Below, piece by piece: positions 27,793-36,492 of a DNA stretch of 64,000 nucleotides. The stretch's first letter is position 1; the number at the start of each line of letters is the position of its first letter. Made by a program: the position numbers and the translations under genes. The notes beneath the pieces were generated by a model. It had not been told where the DNA came from and ran no database searches. It saw only the letters and a list, made by a program, of their open reading frames with translations. The DNA is from UBA6912 sp963792895 (GTDB lineage Bacteria; Actinomycetota; Acidimicrobiia; Spongiisociales; UBA5794): assembly GCA_963792895.1 (NCBI GenBank), contig CAWBYA010000007.1, positions 930,001 to 994,000 of the forward strand, written 5' to 3'.

Positions 27793-27866
27793 GAGCCGAA
27801 CCTCCCGGGAGTGACCGGCGCAGCCTACCGGGGAGCCGAAGACGACAGACGCCGGATGGTTGGCTA

Positions 27867-27901
27867 CTGAGTACGGGGCGCCGAGTGCTGAGTGCTCACG
27901 G
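27867..27901. repeat. Heptad repeat tract between acyl-CoA dehydrogenase and phoU
   Basis: Five 7-base units run in phase: CTGAGTA, CGGGGCG, CCGAGTG, CTGAGTG, CTCACGG. The match is weaker than at other loci. The tract overlaps the phoU stop codon. Confidence 0.5.
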
Positions 27902-28609
27902 CTCGTCGGACGGCGTCACGTGGTCGGGCTGAGGGAATTGCGCAGTGACGACATACGTGACGTTCTCGGCGATGTTCACCGCATGGTCGGCGATCCGCTC
28001 GAGGAATCGCCCCACTCGGGAGAGGGCGATCGCCGACTCCAGGCCCATCGTGTCGGCTTCTCGGCCGATCTCGGTGTAGAAGAGACTCACCAAGTCGTCG
28101 ACCTCGTCGTCCGCCGCATCGAGGCGCTGACCGGAGTCTGGGTCCATCCCGGCGAGGGCCTCGACCGACATCTGGAACATGCGAGCGGAGGCATCGACGA
28201 GTTGGGTGAGGAGCGAATGGAGTATGGGAATCTCAGGGAAACCCTCCAGCCGCTCGAGCATGTTCACGCAGTTGACGACGAGGTCGCCCGACCGCTCTTG
28301 TTCATAGACGATCCGGGTCGCTGCGACGAGGAAGCGGAGGTCGCCCGCTACCGGCTGCTGCCGAGCGAGGATCTCGAACGTGCGTCGCTCGAGCTCGAAG
28401 TAGCGCTCGTTGATGGCGAGGTCCGCTGCCCGCACCGGTGCGATGAGCTCCAGCCTGCCCTCGCGCATCGCTTCGCCTGCGAGACGGAGGTTCTCTGTGA
28501 CGAGCGATCCGAGCTCGACGAGCCCCTCGCGGATCGCGCCCAGTTGGGCGTCGAAACTCGCCCTTGCCTCGGCCCCGAGTAGGGGCCCGAAATGCTGACT
28601 CGACGTCAT
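27896..28609 (-). CDS. phoU: Phosphate uptake regulator PhoU
   Basis: A 237-residue all-helical protein built from two three-helix PhoU repeats; each repeat carries an E/DxxxD metal motif, here in residues such as AADLAINERYFELERR near 68 and the region ADDEVDDLVSLFYTEI near 165. It represses the Pho response by linking PstSCAB flux to the sensor kinase. ATG at 28609 is preceded by GGGAGGGA. It is the last gene of the minus-strand pst operon, 10 bases after pstB. The phoU/pst/senX3-regX3 cluster resembles the mycobacterial arrangement. Confidence 0.93.
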   Translation of the reverse strand: MTSSQHFGPLLGAEARASFDAQLGAIREGLVELGSLVTENLRLAGEAMREGRLELIAPVRAADLAINERYFELERRTFEILARQQPVAGDLRFLVAATRIVYEQERSGDLVVNCVNMLERLEGFPEIPILHSLLTQLVDASARMFQMSVEALAGMDPDSGQRLDAADDEVDDLVSLFYTEIGREADTMGLESAIALSRVGRFLERIADHAVNIAENVTYVVTAQFPQPDHVTPSDEP

Positions 28610-28619
28610 CGGTCCCTCC

Positions 28620-29546
28620 CTATCCAAAACGCCCGGTTATGTAATCCTCTGTGGCCTTCACATCGGGGTCTGTGAAGAGCTTACCCGTCGGGTTGAACTC
28701 GACGAGGTGTCCCGTCCGTTGGCCTCTCTCGTTCAATCGAACGTTGAAGAAGGCCGTCCGGTCGCTGACCCGGGCCGCCTGCTGCATGTTGTGGGTGACG
28801 ATGATCATCGTGTAGTCCTCTTTGAGCTCCTGCATCAGCTCCTCGATGCGCAGCGTGGCGATGGGGTCGAGCGCAGAGCACGGCTCATCCATCAGCAGCA
28901 CGTCAGGGCTCGTTGCGATGGCCCGGGCGATGCACAGCCGCTGCTGCTGGCCGCCCGACAGGGCGAACGCTGATTCGTTGAGCTTGTCCTTGACCTCGTC
29001 CCAGAGTGCGGCCCGTCGGATCGATTCCTCGACGAGGTCGTCCATGTTGCCCTTGAAGCCGGTGATCTTGGGGCCGAACGCGATGTTGTCGTAGATCGAC
29101 TTCGGAAACGGGTTCGGCTTCTGGAACACCATGCCCACGTGGCGGCGGACCTCGACGGGGTCGATCTCCGGTCCGTACAGATCGGTGCCGTGGTACTTGA
29201 TCGCACCCGACACCCTGGCGCCCTCGATCAGATCGTTCATGCGGTTGAAGCAGCGCAACACGGTGGACTTGCCACAGCCCGACGGGCCGATCAGCGCCGT
29301 GATCTCCCGCTGCCTGATATCGAGCGTGACGTCGAAGACGGCATGGAAGTCGCCGTAGAAGACGTTCAAGTCGCCGACGTCGAACATCACTGGGTGGTCT
29401 GGCAAGGCGTCGAGCTTCCCCGGGTCGAGCCGTGGAGCGGCACCTGTGCTGAAGGTCGGGTTCGAGCGGGTGTGGGGAGCTTCGGTCATCTCGGCTGCCT
29501 CTGCGATCGTGTGCTCATTGGTCATCTTCGGATCCCGTGTCGCCAT
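28620..29546 (-). CDS. pstB: Phosphate ABC transporter ATP-binding protein PstB
   Basis: A 308-residue ATPase. A 50-residue N-terminal extension precedes the domain. Walker A is GPSGCGKSTVLRCFNRMND near residue 90, followed by the PstB-specific HVGMVFQKPNPFP (Q-loop) near 139, the signature LSGGQQQRLCIARA near 197, Walker B DVLLMDEPCSALDPIA near 217 and the H-loop IIVTHNMQQAAR near 252. ATG at 29546 follows the pstA stop by 2 bases. It drives phosphate uptake with PstA/PstC and PstS. Confidence 0.96.
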   Translation of the reverse strand: MATRDPKMTNEHTIAEAAEMTEAPHTRSNPTFSTGAAPRLDPGKLDALPDHPVMFDVGDLNVFYGDFHAVFDVTLDIRQREITALIGPSGCGKSTVLRCFNRMNDLIEGARVSGAIKYHGTDLYGPEIDPVEVRRHVGMVFQKPNPFPKSIYDNIAFGPKITGFKGNMDDLVEESIRRAALWDEVKDKLNESAFALSGGQQQRLCIARAIATSPDVLLMDEPCSALDPIATLRIEELMQELKEDYTMIIVTHNMQQAARVSDRTAFFNVRLNERGQRTGHLVEFNPTGKLFTDPDVKATEDYITGRFG

Positions 29547-29548
29547 TC

Positions 29549-30490
29549 TCACCACTTTCGCTCATATCGGTTGCGGAGCACGATTGCGATCGCGTTCGAC
29601 AGCAAGATCACGACGAGCAGCACGACGATTGCCGCCGCCGCGAGTTGGCTGAAGTCCTCGCCCGGTTGCCTGGCCCAGCTGAAGATCGTCACCGGCAGTG
29701 CCCCGTACTTGCCAACGAGTTTGTCGACGAAGCTGGCCCCCTCGCCGAGGGTGAAGAACCCGGTGGCCGCACCAACGAGCAGAAGAGGCGCGGTTTCGCC
29801 GAAGGCGCGGGCAAGCGAGAGCACCGTGCCTGTGAGGACGCCGGGAAGCGCCGACGGCAGGACGTGATACCGGACGACCTCCCATCGCGTCGCACCAACA
29901 CCGAATCCAGCCTCACGAATCGATGTGGGCACCGCCCGCAGCGCTTCTGAGGTCGTGATGATGACGATGGGGAGCACCAGTGCCGCCAGGGTCATGCCCC
30001 CGGCGAGGACGTTCTTGCCGTTGGCCGGGCCCCCGAGACCGACCCGTGTCAGGAAGCTCGCAAACATTGCAAAGCCGAGGATGCCGTAGACGATCGAAGG
30101 CACTCCGGCCAGGTTGCGGATGTTGGTGCGGATGATTCTGCTGAGGCGTGTGTCCTTGGCGTACTCCTCGAGATAGATGGCGGTGCCGATGCCAAAGGGA
30201 AAGGCCAACGCGGTGACGATGCCGGTGAGAGCGAGCGAACCGAGGATCGACGTGCCCACACCTGCCGTCTCCGGGTTGCTCGACAGCTCGGATGACACGA
30301 AGTCCCAGCCGCGATCGCGAAGGACGGGAAACGCATCGATGAGAGTGTCGGTCAGCAGCGTGACGAGCACGAGGAGCGACATGAGCAGCATGAGCAGCAT
30401 GACCGCCTCGAAGGCGAGCTCGCCCCACTTGACCCTCTTGCCGGTGAGCCGCCGTGAGACCGCTTCTGCTGTTGTGGTCGTGACGGCCAT
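29549..30490 (-). CDS. pstA: Phosphate ABC transporter permease PstA
   Basis: A 313-residue inner-membrane permease with six predicted helices and the binding-protein-dependent transport motif near residues 200-220: EALRAVPTSIREAGFGVGATRWEVVRYHVLPSALPGVL (EAA loop region). The N-terminal cytoplasmic tail holds a KRVKWG stretch before the first helix. It pairs with PstC, forming the channel for PstS-delivered phosphate. Overlapping promoters are not seen; it starts 2 bases before the pstC stop side of the operon (30490 to 30492), so it is coupled to pstC. Confidence 0.95.
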   Translation of the reverse strand: MAVTTTTAEAVSRRLTGKRVKWGELAFEAVMLLMLLMSLLVLVTLLTDTLIDAFPVLRDRGWDFVSSELSSNPETAGVGTSILGSLALTGIVTALAFPFGIGTAIYLEEYAKDTRLSRIIRTNIRNLAGVPSIVYGILGFAMFASFLTRVGLGGPANGKNVLAGGMTLAALVLPIVIITTSEALRAVPTSIREAGFGVGATRWEVVRYHVLPSALPGVLTGTVLSLARAFGETAPLLLVGAATGFFTLGEGASFVDKLVGKYGALPVTIFSWARQPGEDFSQLAAAAIVVLLVVILLSNAIAIVLRNRYERKW

Positions 30491-30491
30491 C

Positions 30492-31427
30492 TCAGTACCG
30501 CTCCTGGGTCCGCCGCACGAAACGATCGCTTGCGATGTTGAGCCCGAGGGTCATGATGAACAGCAGGAGGCCGACGAAGTAGAGCGACTGGAAGGCGTTG
30601 CCAGCCCCAGCGACCTGGTCCGAGCCGATGGCCAGCGAGGCCATCGCCGCCGTCATCGTGATGCCCGGTTCCAGCGGGTTCAGGGTGAACAGCCCGCCGC
30701 CGACGGCGCCCGCAGCCATGGCCACCACCATCGTCTCGCCGATCGCACGTGAGACGCCGAGGATGAGGGAGGCGACGATTCCGGACACGGCGGCGGGGAA
30801 CACGACCCGGCGGACGGTGATCGACTTGTTCGCGCCGAGGCCGTATGAGGCTTCCCGGAGTGCGAGCGGCACCGCACGTAGTGCGTCTTCCGATACGGCC
30901 GCGACCAGTGGTGTCGTGAGAATGCCTACCCCGATTCCCGCCGCCATCATGTTGAAGACGCCGGCGTTGGCGAAGAAGGTCTGCACGAGGTTCGGGCTTA
31001 TCCAGGTCAGGGCAAAGTACCCGAGCACCACGGACGGGATGCCGGCGAGGATCTCGAGGATCGGCTTGAGCGTTCGGCGCAGCCGGGGGCTGGCGTACTC
31101 CGACAGGTAGACGGCTGCCCCCAGCCCCAGTGGGGTAGCGATGAGCATCGCCACGACGGAAATGAGCAGTGTGGCGGCGACGATCGTCTTGATATCGAAG
31201 AGGCCGCGGCGGGGAAACCAGCCGATCTCCCACAACGATCCCAGGTCGACCGTGCTGATGAAGTTCCATGCTTGGCCGATGAGGGAGAACACGATGAGCG
31301 CCCCCAGCACGACCGAGAAGGCGGCGGCGCCGAAGAACAGGGAGCGGACCGACCGCTCCCTGCGGTGTCGTCGCGGATCGCCTGTCAGAATCGTCGACAT
31401 CTCCTCGACGGTCGACCGCGTCGCCAT
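30492..31427 (-). CDS. pstC: Phosphate ABC transporter permease PstC
   Basis: A 311-residue permease with about six helices. The first sits near residues 30-55 (FFGAAAFSVVLGALIVFSLIG), after a basic tail (RRHRRERSVRS). The EAA loop reads EDALRAVPLALREASYGLGANKSITVRRVVFP near 178-210. It forms the heterodimeric channel with PstA. The gene lies 132 bases downstream of pstS, so pstS may be made in excess over pstC-pstA-pstB, as usual for binding proteins. Confidence 0.95.
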   Translation of the reverse strand: MATRSTVEEMSTILTGDPRRHRRERSVRSLFFGAAAFSVVLGALIVFSLIGQAWNFISTVDLGSLWEIGWFPRRGLFDIKTIVAATLLISVVAMLIATPLGLGAAVYLSEYASPRLRRTLKPILEILAGIPSVVLGYFALTWISPNLVQTFFANAGVFNMMAAGIGVGILTTPLVAAVSEDALRAVPLALREASYGLGANKSITVRRVVFPAAVSGIVASLILGVSRAIGETMVVAMAAGAVGGGLFTLNPLEPGITMTAAMASLAIGSDQVAGAGNAFQSLYFVGLLLFIMTLGLNIASDRFVRRTQERY

Positions 31428-31559
31428 GTGGCGCTTCCTCCTTGCTCTTTCGGCGTGCAGAGCGGATCACCGTAACGCCGGCTCGCCCGGGCTGCACGTC
31501 GCTGCCAACGGTCCCCTCCTCCCCAGACGCCGTTCGTCTGGAGAGGCAGTGAGCGTCGA

Positions 31560-32564
31560 CTAGCCCTCGAGCCCTGCCGCCGTGCGGGCGGCCGTGTAGT
31601 CGTCGAGCAGGACGTAGCCGGCCTCGGACACAGAGGCGATGCCGGCGTCGGAGAGGTAGAACTCCACGAAGGCGTTGAGCTCAGGCTTCTCCATCATCTT
31701 GGTCTCGTTGATGTAGATGAACAGGGGCCGCGACAGCGGATACTCGCCGCTGGCGATGGTTTCGGGTGTCGGAGCCACGCAGCCTTCGCCGCCGTCGACT
31801 TCGATGGCCTTGAGCCGCTCCTGCTCCTCGACATAGAAGGCGAACCCAACCCAGCCGAAGGAGGTGTCGGATCCCTCGATGCCCTCGACGATGACGTTGT
31901 CGTTCGGCGAGGCGACGTAGTCCGGCCGAGCAACGGCATCCTGGCCTCGCTCGTCTGCGATGTCCTCTATGACCAGCTCAACGAAGGTGTCGTACGTGCC
32001 GGATTCCTCGCCGGGGGCTGTGATCACCAGCTCGGCGTCGGGGAAGTCGCCAGTGCCCCCTAGCTCGGCGGCGAGCGTGTTGGCGTCCGCCCAGCTGCCG
32101 AAGCCGGTCGACTCGGGCCCGACGAGGGCATACATGTCGCCGTAGTTCAGGCAGCTGATCGCACCGTTGGCGGGGCTGGTGAGGACGGAAATCCCGTCGA
32201 TTGCGACCTGGACCTCTTTGTAAACCACGCCATTCTCGGCACACGTGGCAGCCTCCTCGTCCTTGATGGGGCGGCTCGCGTCGGAGATGTCGGTCTCGCC
32301 CGAACAGAAGAGCTGGAAACCGTCACCGGTGCCGGGGCCGTCAACAGAGATGGCAACGCTGGGGTTGTCGGCGGCGAACTTCTCGGCGTTGAGGGCCGAG
32401 ATGGGCTCGACCGTCGACGACCCTGAGATGGCGATGGACCCGCCCGAGCCGTCACCGCTCCCCGCTGCGGTGGTGTCGGCCGAATCGTCGTCGCCGCCGC
32501 ATGCCGCAGCGACGAGGGTCAGTGCAAGCGCCAGCGCAGCAAAGCGCCAAAGCGTCGATCGCAT
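31560..32564 (-). CDS. pstS: Phosphate-binding lipoprotein PstS
   Basis: A 334-residue extracellular lipoprotein. The signal peptide ends LVAAACGGDDD (lipobox cysteine near residue 22), then a Gly/Ser-rich linker of about 20 residues and the periplasmic-binding domain: ISGSSTVEPISALNAEKF near 46, DGPGTGDGFQLFCSGETDISDASRPIKD with phosphate-contacting Ser, Thr and Asp near 74-100, GEESGTYDTFVE near 190, and the closing VLLDDYTAARTAAGLE. ATG at 32564 has AGGAGG 7 bases upstream. A PHO-box-like repeat lies 97-118 bases before the start, so low phosphate probably induces the operon. Confidence 0.95.
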   Translation of the reverse strand: MRSTLWRFAALALALTLVAAACGGDDDSADTTAAGSGDGSGGSIAISGSSTVEPISALNAEKFAADNPSVAISVDGPGTGDGFQLFCSGETDISDASRPIKDEEAATCAENGVVYKEVQVAIDGISVLTSPANGAISCLNYGDMYALVGPESTGFGSWADANTLAAELGGTGDFPDAELVITAPGEESGTYDTFVELVIEDIADERGQDAVARPDYVASPNDNVIVEGIEGSDTSFGWVGFAFYVEEQERLKAIEVDGGEGCVAPTPETIASGEYPLSRPLFIYINETKMMEKPELNAFVEFYLSDAGIASVSEAGYVLLDDYTAARTAAGLEG

Positions 32565-32660
32565 GGTGTCCCTCCTGAGAGTGTGAATTGCCGGCAAAGA
32601 GGTCCGCTCGTCGACGCGGACAGCACGACCGTACGAGCGGAGGTTGACCCGAGCCCGGCG

Positions 32661-32682
32661 ACAAGTTGAACGCAAGGTGAAT
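32661..32682 (-). promoter_or_regulatory. Putative PHO box upstream of pstS
   Basis: Read toward pstS, two 11-base direct units follow each other: ATTCACCTTGC and GTTCAACTTGT. This matches the GTTCA-based direct repeats to which PhoP/RegX3-type regulators bind in actinobacteria. Confidence 0.6.
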
Positions 32683-32730
32683 TCTGTGGCAACCAGATCC
32701 CGGCGCGGCTCGTGCTCCCGTGACGGGCCG

Positions 32731-32736
32731 TACCAT
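32731..32736 (+). promoter_or_regulatory. -10 box for leaderless transcript
   Basis: TACCAT ends 7 bases before the GTG at 32744 and decides the senX3 start over an in-frame GTG at 32720. Confidence 0.5.
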
Positions 32737-32743
32737 CGCATCC

Positions 32744-33949
32744 GTGGACAACCTCACCGTGGTGCTCGCTCTTCTGCTCGCCGGCGCGATCGCAGCTCTG
32801 ATCAGGTTGTCGATGCGCCTTCGACGCAACGACGCCGAGGTCGCCGCCGCCCTGAGCACGGCAGCGGCAGAGTTGGGGGCGACACCGTCGACCATCGCTC
32901 GCGCCACGAACGCGCTCGTGGGTCGGGCTGTGGAGGCTCGGCGCCGGGCAGCCTTCGTCGAGAGTGCCGTCGACGGCTCGACCGAAGGCGTGCTCGCCCT
33001 GGGGCCCGGCTTTGAGGTTCTCCTGGCGACCGGCGCGGCGCGGCGCATCCTCGAGGGGTCCCGTGGCACTGCAGCGGCCGTGGCGCGGATGCGGAGACTG
33101 GCGCAAGAAGTGATGGAGGCGGGGAAGCCAGGCGAGACCCGATTCGAGGTGGCCACGCCCGAAATGCGCGTCTTCGAGGCCGCGGCCGAGGCCTTGTCTA
33201 CGGACGCAGGTCCCGGGGTGGCGATCCAGATCACCGACGTCACAGAACACGAGCGGGTGGAGGCCATCCGCCGCGATTTCGTTGCGAACGTGAGTCATGA
33301 GCTGAAGACCCCGGTTGGTGCGCTGGTGGTGCTCGCCGAGGCGCTTGCCGGGGCCGACACCGAAGAGTTGCGGCGCCGACTCACGGCGAGGATGCAGTCG
33401 GAAGCCCACCGGGTTGCGGCCCTCGTCGACGACATCTTGGACCTGTCGCTGGTCGAGAGCGAGGCGCCGGACATGGAGCAGGTCGACGTGGTGGGTGTCG
33501 TGCGCGAAGCGTCGCAGCGGGTGGCCGTCGTCGCTGCCGATGCGGGTATGGACATATCCGTCGACTCGCCCGACGGCCCCATTGTGATCTTGGGCGACCG
33601 CCGCCAGCTCGTGTCGGCAATCGCCAATCTTCTCGACAATGCGGTCAAGTACAGCGCATTCCGCCGTGACCCGGACGCATGCGTTTGGGTCCGAGTCTCC
33701 ACGAGCGGACCGACGGTCGTCGTCGAGGTCGAAGACAAGGGTGTTGGGATACCGGAGCGTCATCGAGCCCGCATCTTCGAGCGCTTCTATCGCGTGGATC
33801 GTGCGCGCAGCCGGTCCGACGGGGGCACCGGCCTGGGGCTCGCGATCGTTCGTCACGTTGCGCTCAGTCACGGGGGAGCGGTCGAGGTCGAGTCGACCCC
33901 GGGCGTCGGGAGCACCTTCCGCCTCCTCCTCCCGGTAGAGGCGGGCTGA
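32744..33949 (+). CDS. senX3: Sensor histidine kinase, SenX3/PhoR-like
   Basis: A 401-residue sensor kinase. One N-terminal membrane helix (LTVVLALLLAGAIAALI) leads to a PAS-like region (residues 60-165), then HisKA with the phospho-acceptor histidine in DFVANVSHELKTPVGAL near 180, and the HATPase domain with N-box NLLDNAVKYS near 300, G1 DKGVGIP near 335, FERFYRVDRARSRSDGG near 350 and G2 GTGLGLAIV near 367. SenX3 proteins sense phosphate status with PstSCAB and PhoU, which are encoded next door on the other strand. The start is fixed by the leaderless -10 box; the stop overlaps the regulator start (TGATG). Confidence 0.93.
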   Translation: MDNLTVVLALLLAGAIAALIRLSMRLRRNDAEVAAALSTAAAELGATPSTIARATNALVGRAVEARRRAAFVESAVDGSTEGVLALGPGFEVLLATGAARRILEGSRGTAAAVARMRRLAQEVMEAGKPGETRFEVATPEMRVFEAAAEALSTDAGPGVAIQITDVTEHERVEAIRRDFVANVSHELKTPVGALVVLAEALAGADTEELRRRLTARMQSEAHRVAALVDDILDLSLVESEAPDMEQVDVVGVVREASQRVAVVAADAGMDISVDSPDGPIVILGDRRQLVSAIANLLDNAVKYSAFRRDPDACVWVRVSTSGPTVVVEVEDKGVGIPERHRARIFERFYRVDRARSRSDGGTGLGLAIVRHVALSHGGAVEVESTPGVGSTFRLLLPVEAG

Positions 33950-34620
33950 TGCTGAAGGTGCTGCTCATCGAGGACGAGCCGAGCTACGTCGATGCCGTGG
34001 AGGTGGCACTGACTCGCGAGGGCTTCGAGCTGCGCTCCGCTGAGGATGGGAGGGTCGGCCTGGCGCGATTCCGCGAATTCCGTCCTGACATCGTTCTGCT
34101 CGATCTGATGCTGCCCGGTCTCGGTGGCATCGACGTGTTGAAGCGGATCCGGGCGGAGTCGGAAGTGCCCGTGATCGTGCTCTCCGCCAAGGACGCCGAA
34201 GCGGACGTCGTCAGCGCGCTCGAACTGGGCGCAGACGACTACGTGACGAAACCGTATTCGCTGCGTGAGCTCGTAGCTCGTATCCGTGCGGCGATGCGTC
34301 GCAATGTTGTGGTTGAGAGCGAGGAGGTTGCACTTGCGGTCGGCGAAGCCGTGCTGGACCCGACCCGCTACGAGCTCCGCATCGATGCCGAGACGTTCCC
34401 ACTGCCGCGCAAGGAGTTCGAGGTCATGCGGATGCTCATGTCCCGGGCCGGCCGGATCGTGCCTCGCGGCGAGCTGCTCGAGGAGGTCTGGGGGTTCGGA
34501 TGGACCGACTCGAAGACGCTCGACCAGCACATCAGACGTTTGCGCCGGAAGCTCGAGCGTGCCCCAGGGGCGCCGGTCATCACGACGGTGCGTGGGGTTG
34601 GATACCGCCTCGAAGGCTGA
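33949..34620 (+). CDS. regX3: Response regulator, RegX3/PhoB-like (OmpR family)
   Basis: A 223-residue two-domain response regulator. The receiver has the acidic pair IEDEPSY near residue 8, the phospho-aspartate in DIVLLDLMLPGLGG near 52, and the switch lysine in DDYVTKPYSLREL near 100. The winged-helix domain (130-223) shows LPRKEFEVMRMLMSRAGRIVPRGELLEEVWG and the recognition helix TLDQHIRRLRRKLE. It is expected to bind the PHO box and activate the pst operon after phosphorylation by the adjacent kinase. It converges with the peroxiredoxin gene, 12 bases away. Confidence 0.94.
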   Translation: MLKVLLIEDEPSYVDAVEVALTREGFELRSAEDGRVGLARFREFRPDIVLLDLMLPGLGGIDVLKRIRAESEVPVIVLSAKDAEADVVSALELGADDYVTKPYSLRELVARIRAAMRRNVVVESEEVALAVGEAVLDPTRYELRIDAETFPLPRKEFEVMRMLMSRAGRIVPRGELLEEVWGFGWTDSKTLDQHIRRLRRKLERAPGAPVITTVRGVGYRLEG

Positions 34621-34632
34621 GGGTCGCGCTCG

Positions 34633-35091
34633 TCAGACCGTGGCGAGCGCCTTCGTGTACTCCTCGAACTCGCGGGCCACACCGAGCGAATCCGTGTTGA
34701 TCACCTCGCGAACGACACCCTCGCCGTCGAGCACGAACGTGAAGCGGTTGGCCGAGCCGGTCGTCTCGTTGAATGCGCCGAAGGCCTTGGCGACGCCGCC
34801 ATGAGGCCAGTAGTCCGAGAGTAGAGGGAACTCGAACCCATTGGCTTCTGCCCACGCCTTGTTGGCGAAGAAGTGATCGCAGCTGATCGCGACGACGTTC
34901 GCATCGAGGTCGTTGAGGGCGGCGTAGTGATCGCGGATGTAGCACAGCTCGCCCTCACAGGTGCTCGAGAAGGCAAACGGGATGAAGACGATGAGCGTCT
35001 TCTTGCCCTCGAAGTCGGCGAGCGTGCGCTTGGTCCGAGTCTGGTCGACCAGCTCGAAGTCGGGGGCGGGCGTGCCTGGTGCGATGCTCAC
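34633..35091 (-). CDS. Peroxiredoxin (AhpE/Bcp-type, thioredoxin fold)
   Basis: A 152-residue AhpE-like peroxiredoxin that reduces peroxides. The active site reads PFAFSSTCEGELCYIRDHY near residue 38-56: the first cysteine follows the P-x3-T pattern as the peroxidatic residue, and an extra cysteine five residues on could act as a resolving thiol (CxxxxC). ANVVAISCDHFFANKAWAEANGFEFPLLSDYWP and RFTFVLDGEGVVREV complete the fold. GTG at 35091 has AGGAGG 9 bases upstream and gives the typical length. It converges with regX3; no reductase gene is near. Confidence 0.9.
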   Translation of the reverse strand: MSIAPGTPAPDFELVDQTRTKRTLADFEGKKTLIVFIPFAFSSTCEGELCYIRDHYAALNDLDANVVAISCDHFFANKAWAEANGFEFPLLSDYWPHGGVAKAFGAFNETTGSANRFTFVLDGEGVVREVINTDSLGVAREFEEYTKALATV

Positions 35092-35268
35092 GGTTGTAGG
35101 CCTCCTCGGTGGATCGTGTCGGGAGGGTACACGGGAGCGCCCGGCTGTGGGTCCGACGCCGGCTGGGTCACGATCGCCTCGCTCGTGGACGATCCCATCC
35201 GCTGTTGCTCTAGCGGCAACCCGCGGCACCGGCCCCCGCTCGCCGACGCCCGCCTGTCTGGAGCGCCC

Positions 35269-36375
35269 TCAGTCCTCTACGAGCTGGTCGTCGAGCAACA
35301 CCCGGGCGGCCCAGCCGACGACGTCCGTCAACTCGTCACGTGTCGGCAGGCCCTCCGGCTCGGCCCAGGTCCGCTCGATGGCATCGGTGCCCCATCTGCG
35401 TTCGATTTCGGCGAAGAAGGAGGCGCCGTCGCGGGCACGGTGTCGCTCCAGCTCCAAGCCGACGAGTTGCTGGAGGAACTGTTCGGCCTGCGTCGGTTCG
35501 CTGCGGCGGCGAGCGGACGCCTCCTCGAGACGGGCCAGGTCGGGCAGCACCGATGCGAGCGCCGTCCGCACGACGTAGTCGCCATATCCTGTGATGACGG
35601 CCAGGATCGCCTGGATCGGCGCGAGCAGTTCCGGATCGTGCTCTGCCCCCAGCAGGGCGGCAAGCCCGCCTGCGCCTCCCATCATGTCTTCGAGCTGGGT
35701 GGGGTCCTCGATGCGTCCGAGCGCATCGGTGAGCCGGCTGGGGTCGAAGTCGACCTTGGCGTAGTAGTCGTTGATGACGGCGATGAGTCGTGGCGCAACC
35801 CAGGGAATGGAGATGATGGCGCTGTGTGCCACCTCGTGGGCCGCCGCCCACAGCCTCACCTGGAGCGGATCCAGCCCGTGGTCGATGGCAAACGCTTCGA
35901 TGTTGGGCACAACGAGAAACAGCTGGTCGGAGTCGAGCGGAGGCATGCCGGCGTCGAATTGGCCGAGCACCCGGTGCGACATGAAGCCCACCATCGTCCC
36001 TGCCTGCATGCCCAGGACCGCAGGGCCCATCGGGGCGAGCATGGCCGCCATCGGGTTGGTGTCGTCGGCCGGTGGCGAGAGCAGCTTGCCTGCCAGCGGT
36101 TCGATGGCGTAGCGGAAGCTCCGCTCATTGGCTGCAGCCCACGACGCCCGGTCGATGGGTTGGACGCCGCCCACCGCTGTCACGTCGAGATCGGTCGCCG
36201 ACCCGAGATGAAGTTGGGCGGCGTGCACGAGCTCCACGTACTCTTCGGCGCGATGCGGATCGACGGGCTCGACCTGGCCGGCGAGGCTCTTGCGAACCTC
36301 GGCGGCAAGTTTCCAGTTCACCGGTCCTGGTGATTGGAACAACTCGAAGAGCCGGTCGAAGATGCTGTCGCTCAT
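35269..36375 (-). CDS. Zincin-like metalloprotease family protein (DUF2342)
   Basis: A 368-residue cytosolic protein of the actinobacterial zincin_2/DUF2342 group. The HExxH zinc motif is present as AAHEVAHSAI near residue 176, inside an alpha-helical domain; upstream lies QAGTMVGFMSHRVLGQFDAGMP, which is conserved in this family, and VVPNIEAF. Other parts are helical (GGLAALLGAEHDPEL, YGDYVVRTALASVLPDLARLEEA). The substrate and third zinc ligand are unknown; some members are described near F420 genes, but none is here. ATG at 36375 follows AGGGAT. It is divergent from moaE; the 116-base gap holds a TAGATT -10 for moaE at 36469. Confidence 0.83.
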   Translation of the reverse strand: MSDSIFDRLFELFQSPGPVNWKLAAEVRKSLAGQVEPVDPHRAEEYVELVHAAQLHLGSATDLDVTAVGGVQPIDRASWAAANERSFRYAIEPLAGKLLSPPADDTNPMAAMLAPMGPAVLGMQAGTMVGFMSHRVLGQFDAGMPPLDSDQLFLVVPNIEAFAIDHGLDPLQVRLWAAAHEVAHSAIISIPWVAPRLIAVINDYYAKVDFDPSRLTDALGRIEDPTQLEDMMGGAGGLAALLGAEHDPELLAPIQAILAVITGYGDYVVRTALASVLPDLARLEEASARRRSEPTQAEQFLQQLVGLELERHRARDGASFFAEIERRWGTDAIERTWAEPEGLPTRDELTDVVGWAARVLLDDQLVED

Positions 36376-36492
36376 TGGAATCCCTGTCGCTGAGAACCCC
36401 ATGATCCCACACCCAGGTGACGTACTCCGCGGGAGTGCGGCTGCATCTTGGCCCTGGTAGGGAGGCGGTAGATTGGCACTCGAGGAGTGTGT

